DNA from: Thermoplasmata archaeon | Lineage (GTDB): Archaea; Thermoplasmatota; Thermoplasmata; Thermoplasmatales; Thermoplasmataceae | NCBI GenBank assembly: GCA_021797225.1 | Contig: JAKAAE010000008.1 | Location: 1-25,710 of the forward strand | Reading direction: 5' to 3' | Length of the DNA stretch: 25,710 nt | Part shown: positions 15,222 through 23,901 of the stretch, in pieces | How the letters are laid out: each line of letters opens with the position of its first letter | How positions within the stretch are numbered: the stretch's first letter is position 1 | Translations under genes and position numbers: made by a program | The notes under the pieces: model-generated | What the model was told of the DNA's origin: nothing | Seen by the model: only the letters and a program-made list of their open reading frames with translations | Databases searched by the model: none

Positions 15222-16814
15222 TTATTTTATGAATCTGAAGAGCCGATCGTATCTGTTTTTCCTTTCAGTGTATTCCAGATTTTTCAGTATATATTTCAAT
15301 GTGCTGAACCTGTTCGGTATTACCGAAAGAACGTAATCCATTTCTTCGGCACTGATAAGGCGGAAAGCCTTGATTTCCACCATATAGATTGCAAGCCCGA
15401 GCAGAATGTAAATAAATATGTTCAGCATGCTGTAAGGAAACATTCCCTGTATCACAAATATTGCACCGAACATTATAAGGGAAGATAGCCATATTCTTAT
15501 AACTCTCGGTATATCATAGTTATTCACACCGAATTTCCTTGCGTAGTAATAAACGATTGCAAAATTAACCGCATTCATGGATGAGTATGCTATGGCTGCA
15601 CCAATTATATTGAACATGGGTATAAGCACTACGGATAAAACTACATTGGAGGAAAGGGAGAGGGCGGATGAGTAAACGAAAATCTTTGTTTTTCTGATGC
15701 TTGAAATACCGGATGATAGAACAACGGACCCTATGAAGAATGAGGTAATGAACATGATAATCATCAACGGTATGTATGCAATTGTATATTGGGTACCTGC
15801 AAATTCATATAATATAATTCTGGACAGTGCTGCAATGCCCAGTGCTGCCGGGATGTATATAAGAGAAACTATATTTAGAAGTATTTTTATGCTGCTTCTG
15901 AAACCTTCCTTATTATCCAGGGAAAAGAATGTGGATAATTTTGGAATCAGTAGATTAGATACAGGAACCACAAGAAATGTGGCCGCGGATGCAATAATCA
16001 ATGCGAAGTTGTATATTCCCAAGTATGATAAATTAATAAAGTATGAAACAACTATCCTGTCAATATAAGTGGCACTGGTTCCCATTATGGATGATAAAAA
16101 CAGGGGAACAGAATAATAGATCAAATTACGGTAAGGCTCCTTTGCTGCGTTCTGTGTAAGATTTCCAAGTCTGTTATAGGCATGGTAAACAAAAATAAAG
16201 AATAATATTGCGCTTAAAACGTTTATTGAAGCAAGGCCTGCTATGAGATAAACGGCTTTTCCTGTTAAAAATAACATGGAAAGGGGGAAGAAATATGTGA
16301 ATATGTTGATAAATATATAAATTAAAGAATATTTTTTATACTGGTTAAGACCCAGAAGCATGGAACCCAGTATATTTATCATTACAGATCCAGCTATTGC
16401 TATGCCTATGAGTTTTATAGAAAGTATGTACGCAGTGCTGTGGAAAAACAATAATGCTATTTCCCCTGAGGCAAAATACATGAAGGCAAATGCGGAGAGC
16501 GCAAGGATAATTGCAAAGGCCATGGTCTGTTTCATCAGTTTCATAATTGCTTTATGATTTTCCCTGACGAGATGATATGAAATATAATGCTGTATTCCAT
16601 TGGAAAGACCGAAAACAAAGACAACAGCCATAATGTTCATAATGGCATACAGCAACGATATAGAACCTACGATGTTTACCGGTAAAATATGGGCAATGAA
16701 AAAATAAAATAGACTTGACGATATAAACATGGACGCCACAGCCGAATACTGAAATGTTATTCCGGAACTGAATGATTCAGTAATGCTACTCAATAAAAGG
16801 TTATATAAATTCAC
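15222..16814 (-). CDS. MOP-type polysaccharide flippase (Wzx/oligosaccharide flippase family)
   Basis: This 530-residue integral membrane protein has about 12-14 predicted helices and short loops, typical of the multidrug/oligosaccharidyl-lipid/polysaccharide exporter superfamily. Early helices contain VFGLSNGIQHYISYHLVREN, a segment characteristic of Wzx-like flippases (FGLxxAxxxxxS). The middle has YSVPLFLSSIMGTSATYIDRIVVSYF, typical of the second half-repeat (quoted here as YSVPLFLSSIMG then TYIDRIVVSYF). It should move lipid-linked glycans across the cytoplasmic membrane. The start is GTG 16814, about 25 bases after an AT-rich box and without Shine-Dalgarno, so start confidence is moderate. 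It is divergent from a DUF2079 protein, another predicted envelope-glycan component, across a 189-base region that holds only promoters. Confidence 0.8.
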   Translation of the reverse strand: MNLYNLLLSSITESFSSGITFQYSAVASMFISSSLFYFFIAHILPVNIVGSISLLYAIMNIMAVVFVFGLSNGIQHYISYHLVRENHKAIMKLMKQTMAFAIILALSAFAFMYFASGEIALLFFHSTAYILSIKLIGIAIAGSVMINILGSMLLGLNQYKKYSLIYIFINIFTYFFPLSMLFLTGKAVYLIAGLASINVLSAILFFIFVYHAYNRLGNLTQNAAKEPYRNLIYYSVPLFLSSIMGTSATYIDRIVVSYFINLSYLGIYNFALIIASAATFLVVPVSNLLIPKLSTFFSLDNKEGFRSSIKILLNIVSLIYIPAALGIAALSRIILYEFAGTQYTIAYIPLMIIMFITSFFIGSVVLSSGISSIRKTKIFVYSSALSLSSNVVLSVVLIPMFNIIGAAIAYSSMNAVNFAIVYYYARKFGVNNYDIPRVIRIWLSSLIMFGAIFVIQGMFPYSMLNIFIYILLGLAIYMVEIKAFRLISAEEMDYVLSVIPNRFSTLKYILKNLEYTERKNRYDRLFRFIK

Positions 16815-16977
16815 GATAAAAACTTATCCATTATTAATTAATAATAGACAATATTTTAAAATATTCGTTAAACCTGAAATATTTTGCCATTAATCAGTAC
16901 AGTCACTGTTTTTTCATCTATATTTATCCTCCAAAAATTTATTTTCAATTATTTTCTTACCTTTTTAGTAAAATAAA

Positions 16978-16988
16978 TATATAAATAG
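16978..16988 (+). promoter_or_regulatory. TATA box of the DUF2079 gene
   Basis: TATATAAATAG is centred about 21 bases before ATG 17004, giving a leaderless transcript. The rest of the 189-base divergent region is AT-rich with no clear operator. Confidence 0.5.
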
Positions 16989-17003
16989 ATACTGACCAAT
17001 TAA

Positions 17004-19010
17004 ATGCATTCCGGCGGAAAATCATTTTCAATTCAACTGCGCAATATTAAAGATAGTATAACATATGGCAAACTGGTTGTATTTATTGCTGCGCTTTTCT
17101 CGATTATATTTTCATTTTACTCAATATTAAAGGCATATACAATTAATGCTTACGGATGGGACCTTGGATTGTATTCCCAGGCATTTTATTCAACCCTTCA
17201 CGGTAAGTTATTTTACACTAACCTAGCAGGCGGGAGTTATTTAGCCGAGCACTTCTCACCCTTTATGTTTGCGATTCTTCCATTATTTTATCTGTATCCA
17301 AGTCCCTATATCCTGCTTGTTCTGCAATCTATATTCATAAGCTTTGCCTCTATTCCCCTATATTATCTTTCATTGAAAATTTTCTCTAAATACAGATTCA
17401 ATAATAGAAAGCCTGAATTTTATGCCTTCATAATTTCTATTGCCTTCATTCTTTCTCCATTAACTGAAAGCCCGGTATACTTCGATTTTCATATTATGAT
17501 ATTTTTACCATTTTTCTATTTCATGGCTGTTTACTTCTATTTAGAAAAAAGAATATTTTTGAATATACTATTTCTTGCCCTAATAGTCAGCCTTCATTCA
17601 TCATTTATTTTTATAGTTATTATGACCATCCTAATGGAGTTAATTCTTTTTTTAAGGAATAATTCTGTGGATAGAAAAAATATTAAAAAATTATACCTAT
17701 TTTCATCCGCCGGTATTATAATTCTTTTAATTTATTATGTTTTGGCCGCATTAATAAAGGGTAATATTAGTAATTCTTCAAGTATACCAGTGTTTGTCAG
17801 CGGGCAGTCCGGTTCAGCATCAAGAAATCTGGAAGGACTGCTGATAACCATGATTTACCATCCGGTAAAATTTCTTAATTTTATTGTCTCCAATTATGAG
17901 ATAAAGATATTATTCCTAGTTCTGGCATTTATGTCTCTTGATTTCATCTCCTTTGATTTTCCCATTGGACTTTTACCGGCTATACCTTACTTAGCCTATG
18001 CAATGACCTCATCATATATACCTTATTATTTCATGGGATATCAGTATTCCATGATGTTTATTCCCTTTGTTTTTGTAGCAGGCATATTTGGAATAGAGAA
18101 ACTAATGATCTCAAAATCAACCAGTAGTAAGCTAAAAAAGCACAAATTTAAGAATTTGAGAAATACATTTATAGCTATCACTGCATTTGCCATTGCATCT
18201 TTTATTGTTATATCACCAATATCACCTATTTCTGTTGAACCTTCTTCTATACATTCTATATATAGTGATTCAACAGGTTACAGAGAAATGGAGAACCATT
18301 TCATCTATTCTATTGCGGGAAATATTGATATGAACGCATCGCTGGTAACTGGTAATAGTCTTTATCCATTATTCTATAAAGATTTGAATGCGACGGCATT
18401 TCCATACGGGAATATATCAATAGATACCCATTATAAATATATAATCGCAAATTTCAACGATGATCAGACGTATTTAAAAGACGGAAATAATATTTCCCTA
18501 TCATATCTAGCAATGAAAGATATGAACGATGGATCATACAGCATATTTGCAGAAGGGTATGGAATTATAGCACTGGAATACAATTATAAGGGCAACCCAG
18601 TCCTGCAAGCACCATTTTCCATGAATTATTCAAATACAAAATTTAATACCACAGATAATACAGTATATGGTCCATTTCCAGATAAAGGAATTTCCGAATA
18701 CCAGAAATTGAAACTGGAAGGAGATAATATATATATGGGTAACAGCACATATCTACTTCCCGGAAATTACACATTTTCTTTTCAATTCAACACAACCCGC
18801 AGCATTCCTGATATGAACATAACAGTGTATAGCAATTATGGAAAAAATATAATAACGTACATGAATAATTCTTCCGAAATTATTTCGGGGGATACAGTAA
18901 CAGTACATATAACCATTGATAAAATTTATACAGGAGTTTTATATAAAATAAATAATATGGTTTCAGGCATGGTACTGTATAGAATGTCCATATTTCGTTC
19001 GGATCAATGA
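17004..19010 (+). CDS. DUF2079 multi-spanning membrane protein, probable GT-C-like
   Basis: This 668-residue protein has a soluble start of about 20 residues, then roughly ten membrane helices to about residue 410, then a C-terminal domain of about 250 residues that should face outside. The first loop carries the DUF2079 signature: GWDLGLYSQAFYSTLHG and later LAEHFSPFMF. DUF2079 proteins share the acidic first-loop layout of GT-C glycosyltransferases that use lipid-linked sugars, but no activity is proven for the family. The outer domain contains about twelve N-x-S/T sequons (such as NASL, NATA, NISI, NYSN, NSTY, NYTF, NITV), so it is probably heavily N-glycosylated. ATG 17004 fits the leaderless promoter. 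Its divergent partner is a polysaccharide flippase, which supports a role in envelope or S-layer glycan assembly. Confidence 0.8.
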   Translation: MHSGGKSFSIQLRNIKDSITYGKLVVFIAALFSIIFSFYSILKAYTINAYGWDLGLYSQAFYSTLHGKLFYTNLAGGSYLAEHFSPFMFAILPLFYLYPSPYILLVLQSIFISFASIPLYYLSLKIFSKYRFNNRKPEFYAFIISIAFILSPLTESPVYFDFHIMIFLPFFYFMAVYFYLEKRIFLNILFLALIVSLHSSFIFIVIMTILMELILFLRNNSVDRKNIKKLYLFSSAGIIILLIYYVLAALIKGNISNSSSIPVFVSGQSGSASRNLEGLLITMIYHPVKFLNFIVSNYEIKILFLVLAFMSLDFISFDFPIGLLPAIPYLAYAMTSSYIPYYFMGYQYSMMFIPFVFVAGIFGIEKLMISKSTSSKLKKHKFKNLRNTFIAITAFAIASFIVISPISPISVEPSSIHSIYSDSTGYREMENHFIYSIAGNIDMNASLVTGNSLYPLFYKDLNATAFPYGNISIDTHYKYIIANFNDDQTYLKDGNNISLSYLAMKDMNDGSYSIFAEGYGIIALEYNYKGNPVLQAPFSMNYSNTKFNTTDNTVYGPFPDKGISEYQKLKLEGDNIYMGNSTYLLPGNYTFSFQFNTTRSIPDMNITVYSNYGKNIITYMNNSSEIISGDTVTVHITIDKIYTGVLYKINNMVSGMVLYRMSIFRSDQ

Positions 19011-19053
19011 GATATATTTTATTTCAGGGAGGCCAGCGAATAGTTTTCATCAA

Positions 19054-20772
19054 TTATTTCTGTAAGAATTTTATTAAATTCTTTAAATCCATTGTATTAA
19101 TTACATAGTTTCCGGTAAGCCATCCCCTTCTAGCGGTGCCCACTCCGAGTTCCATGTTATCATATCCATATATACTATGGGAATCGGTGTTCACAGAATA
19201 ATAAACCCCATATTTGGAAGTTTTTAGAATGTTTTCATCGTTTAGATCCAGGCGTTGCGGCGAGGCGTTTATTTCCATGGCAGTTTTATATTTATAGCAG
19301 TATTTTGCAACCTCATCCAGGTCAATTTGAAATGGCTGCCTTTCATTTATTAACCTGCCTGTTGGATGACCCAGAATGTTTATCATATTCGTCTTGACTG
19401 CAGTTATAACTCTATCGGTCATATCACCTGTACTCATGTTAGTATCCATATGTACAGAGGCTATAACCACATCCATGGCCTTTAATGTATTTTTATCCAG
19501 ATCTAAACTTCCATCCTTCAGTATATCAACCTCGGCTCCCTTTAAAATTTTTATATTGTACTTATCATTCAAACTGTCTATTTTCCTGAAATATTCCATA
19601 AACTGGCTATCATCCATCCCATTGGCTATTTTTAATCTTTTTGAATGATTTGTAATGGCTATATACTCATAATGCTTTTTTATTGCGGCGGCCACCATCT
19701 CGTCAGTGGTATTCATTCCATCACTTTCCTTTGTATGCAGATGCAGGTCACCCCTTATATCGGATAATTCAAGCAATGACGGAATTTTATGTGATAATGC
19801 AAGTTCTATTTCCCCACGATCTTCACGCATTTCAGGTGGAACATAATCCATACCCAGCTCTGTATATATAGCCTGCTCGTTTTTGCCTTCCATTATATTT
19901 TTATCACCGTAATATAATCCGTATTCATTTAGCTTATAATTATGATCAATTGCAATCTTACGTACCTTTATGTTATGATCCTTGCTACCTGTGAAATATT
20001 GCAACGCTGAACCGAAGCTTCCTGGTTTTATCACCCGTAAATCACATGTGGTTCCTATATCAAGGAGCACGGTAGTTTTTGATTCACCCCTGACAACTAT
20101 GGATTTTACGCCTCCGTACTCTGTGAATAAATCCATTACCTTTTCCGGCTGTTCAGATATAACAAGTATATCAATATCTCCAACCGTTTCCCTCATTCTT
20201 CTAGTTGATCCGGCTATCTCACACGTGGATACTATGTTTTTAGATAATAGATATGATACAATCTTTCTGGCTTCATTTAATCCAGTACTCAGTAAAATTC
20301 TAGATCCTGTAGCAGATATCATTGATATGTTTTTCAGGATAAGGGCCTCGCTTTTTTCTCCAAACCCGGGGATATCCCTTATTTTATGTTCCTCTGCGGC
20401 TTTTTTCAGGTCAGCAATATTTTTTATTCCAAGCCTATCATATAGAATCATTGCCTTTTTAGGCCCAAATCCCTCCATGCCTGAAAATTCATTGAAATCC
20501 ACCGGGAATCTGCGTTTTAAATCCTCATATTTAGCAATTTTTCCGGTTGTCAGGTATTCTTCAATGTGTTCTGCTAATCCCCGTCCGATCCCCGGGATCT
20601 CCATTAATCCCTTTATCCCCTTCTTTTCATAGATTTCTGAAATGTCATCCTGCATTGATTCTATTGACCGTGCAGCCCTCTGATAGGCAAGTGCCTCAAA
20701 ACGTGCTTTTTCATCAGTGCTCAGCATATAATACATTTCATTGAATATGCGGGATAGTTCCACATTCTTCAT
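19054..20772 (-). CDS. polX: Family X DNA polymerase with PHP domain (PolX)
   Basis: This 572-residue repair polymerase combines a Pol beta-like gap-filling domain with a PHP nuclease/phosphoesterase domain. In order: an N-terminal 8-kDa-like helical domain with helix-hairpin-helix motifs (MEIPGIGRGLAEHI near 57-70, GMEGFGPKKA near 98-107, RDIPGFGEK near 132-140); the nucleotidyltransferase core GSTRRMRETVGDIDIL with D199 and D201; third catalytic D244 in TTCDLRV; and the PHP domain from about 340 with DLHLHTKESDG (H344, H346, D351), ITNHSKR, KGAEVDIL, ASVHMD, HPTGR and NTDSH. All catalytic and metal residues appear intact, so base-excision repair synthesis plus 3'-5' exonuclease or AP-site processing is likely. 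ATG 20772 lies about 20 bases after a TATA-like element. Transcription is probably separate from the upstream membrane-protein gene. Confidence 0.93.
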   Translation of the reverse strand: MKNVELSRIFNEMYYMLSTDEKARFEALAYQRAARSIESMQDDISEIYEKKGIKGLMEIPGIGRGLAEHIEEYLTTGKIAKYEDLKRRFPVDFNEFSGMEGFGPKKAMILYDRLGIKNIADLKKAAEEHKIRDIPGFGEKSEALILKNISMISATGSRILLSTGLNEARKIVSYLLSKNIVSTCEIAGSTRRMRETVGDIDILVISEQPEKVMDLFTEYGGVKSIVVRGESKTTVLLDIGTTCDLRVIKPGSFGSALQYFTGSKDHNIKVRKIAIDHNYKLNEYGLYYGDKNIMEGKNEQAIYTELGMDYVPPEMREDRGEIELALSHKIPSLLELSDIRGDLHLHTKESDGMNTTDEMVAAAIKKHYEYIAITNHSKRLKIANGMDDSQFMEYFRKIDSLNDKYNIKILKGAEVDILKDGSLDLDKNTLKAMDVVIASVHMDTNMSTGDMTDRVITAVKTNMINILGHPTGRLINERQPFQIDLDEVAKYCYKYKTAMEINASPQRLDLNDENILKTSKYGVYYSVNTDSHSIYGYDNMELGVGTARRGWLTGNYVINTMDLKNLIKFLQK

Positions 20773-20841
20773 GATTGATAAACGGGTATAAAGATAAAAA
20801 GATATTGCATAAGTTCACTGTTACTAAATCAGGAAAACCTC

Positions 20842-21228
20842 TCATGATTGATTGAGATCTAAGGTCCTTTTGATTCCTAGCATGACAGCGTAGTTGCTGA
20901 TTATGCCGATTGACAGGAGCAACTGAATGTATGGCATGAATTCACCATAAAAATTACTGGATTTGAATATAATGAATCCGGTTCCTGTTAATATTGTTAT
21001 TATTATCAGTACAGTATTTACTGTTGCGAGATGTTTCAATCTGGGTATGCTTTTGACCATGAGATAGGAAACTGCAGCCATAATGAGAAGCAATATTCCG
21101 GTAAATATATGGAAAACCAAGACCGGTGAATTTATGGCATCATATATTTGGGATAGGTAAAATCCTGTCATAATCTGCAAAAGTGTTATTCCGGACGTTG
21201 CCCAAAGAATTTTTTCCATACTATTCAA
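20842..21228 (-). CDS. Small four-helix membrane protein of unknown function
   Basis: This 128-residue protein has four predicted membrane helices (about 8-26, 36-57, 68-88 and 98-118). H40 sits inside helix 2 (VFHIFTG) and H66 at the head of helix 3 (LKHLATVN). This spacing faintly resembles one half of a heme A synthase/CtaA or cytochrome b561-type bundle, so heme binding is conceivable but unproven. The gene begins 25 bases after the S9 peptidase stop on the same strand. GAGGG lies 6 bases before TTG 21228, the start chosen; ATG 21219 would have the motif 15 bases away. Co-transcription with the peptidase is likely. No named family is recognised. Confidence 0.6.
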   Translation of the reverse strand: MNSMEKILWATSGITLLQIMTGFYLSQIYDAINSPVLVFHIFTGILLLIMAAVSYLMVKSIPRLKHLATVNTVLIIITILTGTGFIIFKSSNFYGEFMPYIQLLLSIGIISNYAVMLGIKRTLDLNQS

Positions 21229-21253
21229 ATATGTCCCTCTTATCCATATTTCC

Positions 21254-23017
21254 CTATTTATACTCGTTAAAAAAATTTATTGTTTCCCTGTATTGCTGGA
21301 TCATATGTTCCTTTTCTCTGAAACCATGCCCCTCCCTGGGATAAACCAGGAGTCTGACAGGCCTGCCCTTTTCCTTGAGGAATCTATAAAACTCGTAATA
21401 CTGCCCGATGGGCACATACGGGTCCTCAACGCCATGCATTAGAAGTACCGGAGTTTTTACATCGTGGTCCATTCTTATGGCAGAGAACCTATCGTAAAGA
21501 TTAAAATTATAAGGGTCATCATTCATATGTATCCTATCCCAGTTATACAGATTAGATACTCCGTGGAAACTTACCCAGTCCGAAATTCCATATAAGGATA
21601 CAGAGGCCTTAAATATATCTGATTTCATGATAGCAAGTGCGGACATATAACCCCCGTAGGATCCACCTGTTATGTACATCCTGTCCGTATCCACCAATCC
21701 GGAAGCTTTGAGATATTCTATTCCGGAAATGATATCCTGGAAATCCATCCCGCCGAGATCGCCCCTGTTGGATTCTGCATATTTTCTCCCCATACCAATG
21801 CTGCCACGGTAATTAGGAAGAAAAACCGAGAATCCGGCACCTGAATATAGAGTGGTTCTATCCATGAAAGCTGAGTATGAAAACGACGTTGGTCCACCGT
21901 GGATATACACGATCAATGGATTTTTCCTGTTCTCGCATCTGACGAATCCGTAAATAGTTTTCCCATCGGTGGATTTCCACTCAATTCTCCTGGATGGATA
22001 AGCCTTCAATTTCTGGAGTTCGCTGTTTATTGATGATCTTATCATATGATTTTTATTTATGAGTACCACCTCGGCTATATTGTTTTCATTGGAGTATGAA
22101 AATACAGCAAGTTCGCCCCTAATTGCAAATGATGGTGAAAATACAGGATAAACTATACCAGACCCTTCCCATATTATATTGTTATCCTCCAGGGTTCTTA
22201 TTTTGAAACTACTCATCCTATTCTCAAGAATATACGTTTTATTATTGTTGAATATTACATGGGAAATGGTAAAATCTGAATTTTCTGTGAGATTTTTTGC
22301 CATACCATTGTCAATGAGGATTATGTCACCGGATATTACTCCACGATCGCTCATGATTGACTCGAGAACAGCAACCTTGGATCCGGAAACGGAAATTTTG
22401 CCTATCTGCCTGTATCCGGGGTCATAGACGGTTTCTACTTTTCCATTAAGGTCGATTCTGGATAATTTTGCGGTATACCAGCAGCTCTCCATGGGTTTTT
22501 CTGATGTTACTGCATATATTGAGCTGCCATCGGTGTTAAATTCCCATATATTGACTTTCTCTGTTATTTTTTTTATTCCGGTATGGAAATCAAGCAGGTA
22601 AAGTTCGTTCAAAGGTTCATTCTCTTCGAAGAAATATGCATCAGCTTCTTTCTTTTCCTTCTTTGCCTTCCCGGAAAAAATAATTCTTTCACCCATCCAT
22701 AGAGCCTGGTCTATATCTCCATTGAAATTTATCTCCAACCCTGTTCCTTCTCTGCTGAATATATTAATTTTTCCACCGGTGGTGTAAAGCAATCTTCCGT
22801 CATCGGAAAAATCCATATACCCAATCCCGGGCGAATCTATTCTACGCTGAATCTTTAACTCCACATCATAAATATAAATTGATTTATTTATTTCCTTTTT
22901 TTTGTATAGCTTATAATTGTCAGAAACCAGGGTAGCTATGGCTGTGCCATCTTTGTTTATAATCACATTCTCTATATTTTTAAATTTTAAAAAATCTTCA
23001 ATGGTTTGGTCTTCCAT
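21254..23017 (-). CDS. S9 family peptidase (acylaminoacyl-peptidase/prolyl oligopeptidase type)
   Basis: This serine peptidase of 587 residues has an N-terminal beta-propeller (about the first 330 residues, with repeated short WD-like strands) and a C-terminal alpha/beta hydrolase domain. Counted from the chosen start, the triad is about S453 (GGSYGGYMS), D532 (HGVEDPYVP) and H564 (EGHGF). YIHGGPTS forms the oxyanion region. Such enzymes trim short peptides in the cytoplasm, fitting a peptide-scavenging lifestyle, and would feed tyrosine to the catabolic cluster. The frame opens at ATG 23047, but ATG 23017 is preferred: TTAAATAG (reverse of 23037-23044) is centred about 23 bases before it, and the first propeller strand follows closely. 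Upstream, the gene is divergent from the XdhC-like gene. Confidence 0.9.
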   Translation of the reverse strand: MEDQTIEDFLKFKNIENVIINKDGTAIATLVSDNYKLYKKKEINKSIYIYDVELKIQRRIDSPGIGYMDFSDDGRLLYTTGGKINIFSREGTGLEINFNGDIDQALWMGERIIFSGKAKKEKKEADAYFFEENEPLNELYLLDFHTGIKKITEKVNIWEFNTDGSSIYAVTSEKPMESCWYTAKLSRIDLNGKVETVYDPGYRQIGKISVSGSKVAVLESIMSDRGVISGDIILIDNGMAKNLTENSDFTISHVIFNNNKTYILENRMSSFKIRTLEDNNIIWEGSGIVYPVFSPSFAIRGELAVFSYSNENNIAEVVLINKNHMIRSSINSELQKLKAYPSRRIEWKSTDGKTIYGFVRCENRKNPLIVYIHGGPTSFSYSAFMDRTTLYSGAGFSVFLPNYRGSIGMGRKYAESNRGDLGGMDFQDIISGIEYLKASGLVDTDRMYITGGSYGGYMSALAIMKSDIFKASVSLYGISDWVSFHGVSNLYNWDRIHMNDDPYNFNLYDRFSAIRMDHDVKTPVLLMHGVEDPYVPIGQYYEFYRFLKEKGRPVRLLVYPREGHGFREKEHMIQQYRETINFFNEYK

Positions 23018-23036
23018 AATCTGATAATGGATTTCA

Positions 23037-23044
23037 CTATTTAA
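23037..23044 (-). promoter_or_regulatory. TATA box of the S9 peptidase gene
   Basis: On the minus strand TTAAATAG is centred about 23 bases before ATG 23017. It lies inside the longer frame starting at 23047, which argues for the shorter protein. Confidence 0.5.
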
Positions 23045-23060
23045 CATTATAAGATGGAAG

Positions 23061-23096
23061 CTCCATGCATTAATGTGGAGAGGATGTCACTATCCT
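23061..23096. promoter_or_regulatory. Two adjacent inverted repeats in the peptidase/XdhC divergent region
   Basis: CTCCA (23061-23065) pairs with TGGAG (23076-23080) around the palindrome CATTAATG. Directly next, AGGAT-GTCACT-ATCCT (23081-23096) is a second perfect repeat with 5-base arms. They lie between the two divergent TATA boxes, where operators for either gene could sit. Confidence 0.3.
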
Positions 23097-23125
23097 GGTA
23101 TGCATTAGAACAGTTTTTGAAAAAA

Positions 23126-23134
23126 GCTTTAAGT
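23126..23134 (+). promoter_or_regulatory. TATA box of the XdhC-like gene
   Basis: GCTTTAAGT, preceded by A-rich AAAAA, is centred about 24 bases before ATG 23154 and only about 9 bases before ATG 23139. It supports the later start. Confidence 0.4.
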
Positions 23135-23153
23135 AATTATGTATTTGAAAAAT

Positions 23154-23900
23154 ATGTATGATGATATAATCCCTATTCAGATTGATCTGCAGGCGGGCAG
23201 GAAAGATTATGCTATTGCAACCGTAATAAAAACCGCAGGTTCTTCCATAGCAAAGCCAGGATTTAAAATTCTGATAACAGGAGGAACGGTAATATATGGA
23301 ACTCTCGGCAGCCCATCACTGGACAATGTTGTTTTAAAAGAGGCTGAAAAAGTAATAGAAAAAAATGAAACAAAATATTTAAAAATAGCACTGGACAAAG
23401 ATAATAAAACCTCGGATTATACAATGAACACGACCTGTGGTGGTATGATAGAGCTTTTTATTGAGCCATATGTACACCGAAGGATCATGGTTATACTCGT
23501 TGAATCATTTAACGACAAACTGCTTGATGCACTCAAGGCGCTTGTACCATATACAGGATTGACCCCTGAGGTCTATAATATTAACAATGAAAATGATTCA
23601 AAACATATAATGGAATCCGATTTCACCGATGATTTCGTATTATTAATTACAAAAACAGAAAATGAAATACCGTATATATCACATTTTCTTATTAAAAAAC
23701 CTAGATATCTGGCAATTGTCTCCAGCAGAAACAGGTTCAATAAAGACATGGAAACTGTACTCAAAGAATACCCAGATGCTGATAAAAATGCCATAAAATG
23801 CCCGGCGGGATTATCCATAAATGCTATTACAGTTAAAGAAATTGCAGTAAGCATCGTGGCTGAAATAATAATGGAAAAAAATAATAATAATTTAAAATAA
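23154..23900 (+). CDS. XdhC/CoxI-family protein
   Basis: This 248-residue protein has the XdhC/CoxI N-terminal domain (ALATVIKTAGSS-type segment, here YAIATVIKTAGSSIAKPG, then a CGGMIELFIEP block) and a C-terminal Rossmann-like domain ending with IKCPAGLSINAITVKEIAVS, shown here as KCPAGLSINA and TVKEIAVSIVAEII. XdhC-type proteins bind molybdenum cofactor and help its sulfuration or insertion into xanthine dehydrogenase or CO dehydrogenase-type enzymes. Two deviations stand out. The usual GTIGGGxLE loop is GTLGSPSLD, and the Rossmann glycine loop is not obvious in VLLITKTENEIPY. No molybdoenzyme gene is in the window. ATG 23154 (MYDDII) is preferred over 23139 because of the TATA spacing and because relatives begin in this way. 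It is convergent with queD, with one base between stop codons. Confidence 0.78.
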   Translation: MYDDIIPIQIDLQAGRKDYAIATVIKTAGSSIAKPGFKILITGGTVIYGTLGSPSLDNVVLKEAEKVIEKNETKYLKIALDKDNKTSDYTMNTTCGGMIELFIEPYVHRRIMVILVESFNDKLLDALKALVPYTGLTPEVYNINNENDSKHIMESDFTDDFVLLITKTENEIPYISHFLIKKPRYLAIVSSRNRFNKDMETVLKEYPDADKNAIKCPAGLSINAITVKEIAVSIVAEIIMEKNNNNLK

Positions 23901-23901
23901 G

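Noticed and set aside
15148..15336. Small plus-strand frame overlapping the flippase 3' end
   Set aside because: It overlaps the flippase coding region for most of its length and shows no domain or ribosome binding site.
19982..20632. Long plus-strand open frame opposite the PolX gene (216 codons)
   Set aside because: It is antisense to a gene with intact polymerase and PHP motifs. Its product is serine/isoleucine-rich with no recognisable domain, and it has no promoter-spaced start.
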